Positions 63,621-64,000 of a stretch of DNA of 64,000 nucleotides are shown here, piece by piece. The stretch is from Alitta virens (Eukaryota; Annelida; Polychaeta; Phyllodocida; Nereididae): the NCBI GenBank assembly GCA_932294295.1, contig OW028573.1, positions 12,854,155 through 12,918,154 on the forward strand. The letters are read 5' to 3'. A program made the position numbers and the translations under genes. The notes under the pieces are model-generated. The model did not search any database and had not been told where the DNA came from. It saw nothing but the letters and a program-made list of their open reading frames with translations. Each line of letters starts with the position of its first letter. Within the stretch, counting starts at the first letter, position 1.

Positions 63621-64000
63621 ACTATTGCCCGTATAGAAGACACGACGCTACAGATGTGTATCTACCTCTCGTCGAGGTGTGAACAACGTAGAGGCTCAGG
63701 TAGCTCAGCTGGACTTGGATGAAAAGACAGGATGGCTCAGACAGGACTAACCTAGCTGTCACTCTATGCGGGTCCAGGTGCTCTCCAAGTGCAATGGTAC
63801 GTTGAGCTAGTGAGTGATCCTATCAAAACGAGAGGCAGACGAATGAGGAGCAAGCCTAAGCTGCTCCATTTTGTTCGGAAGGAAAAGGATTAAAATGTGG
63901 TGGGCTATGATTAGTAGTTAGATGGACGGCGACGCCCGGAAACGTATTAAATAATTATTGGTTAACTAAATTTATAATCAATAAATGATATTTAATATGA
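63621..64000. other. Right edge, possible element terminus
   Basis: No coding block. It probably includes the 5' terminal repeat of the DIRS-type element; the matching 3' repeat was not found in the window. Confidence 0.3.

Overview
The window is eukaryotic nuclear DNA, most likely from a marine invertebrate (a mollusc or other lophotrochozoan fits best, but the species cannot be fixed from sequence alone). The reasons are AT-rich DNA, short exons with GT-AG introns (one GC-AG), small animal genes (SMIM15, NDUFAF2, TRIR, a NADAR N-glycosidase), and a dense mixture of Helentron, P-like, ISL2EU-like, non-LTR, DIRS/Ngaro and tRNA-SINE elements. There are no bacterial operons, rRNA genes or CRISPR arrays. 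Genes below were assembled by eye from splice sites and reading phase, so exon lists are models.

Left part (1-18 kb), host genes. A three-exon NADAR gene lies on the minus strand (1148-2656). SMIM15 (6079-6309, +) lies tail-to-tail with a six-exon NDUFAF2 gene (15417 to 7304, -). As far as I recall, SMIM15 and NDUFAF2 are also convergent neighbours in human, so this looks like an ancient linkage. NDUFAF2 is head-to-head with TRIR (15838-17739, +). A small inverted-repeat element occupies the shared promoter. The second NDUFAF2 intron (about 6.9 kb) is filled by an internally deleted Helentron that carries an OTU protease domain.

Middle part (18-44 kb), a transposon graveyard. After a gene-free stretch with diverged repeats comes a P-superfamily transposase remnant (minus) converging on an intact 291-aa ORF (plus). 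Next is a cluster of I-superfamily-like LINE copies (one long, two 5'-truncated, plus tail fragments), joined end to end at CA-rich tails. At least ten full and several partial copies of one tRNA-derived SINE are scattered here, many with clear 12-14 bp target duplications. The SINE 3' tail resembles the LINE tail, which suggests that the LINE mobilises the SINE. Remnants of a DIRS reverse transcriptase, a DUF6589-like gene, a CR1-like LINE and a RecQ-like helicase are interleaved.

Right part (44-64 kb). An unidentified multi-exon minus-strand gene ends at 44266. Its first exon may be at 57100-56804; if so, a 5.9-kb ISL2EU-like transposon (46655-52563) sits in its first intron. That transposon has two convergent genes: a THAP-like/DDE transposase broken by one in-frame TGA, and a multi-exon SAP-SWIM-YqaJ nuclease gene. 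Nested inverted repeats, hairpins and a 12 x 15-bp array follow at 54-57.5 kb, then a ~460-bp tandem duplication, a coding remnant, another SINE, and a degraded DIRS/Ngaro-type element (minus) near the right edge.
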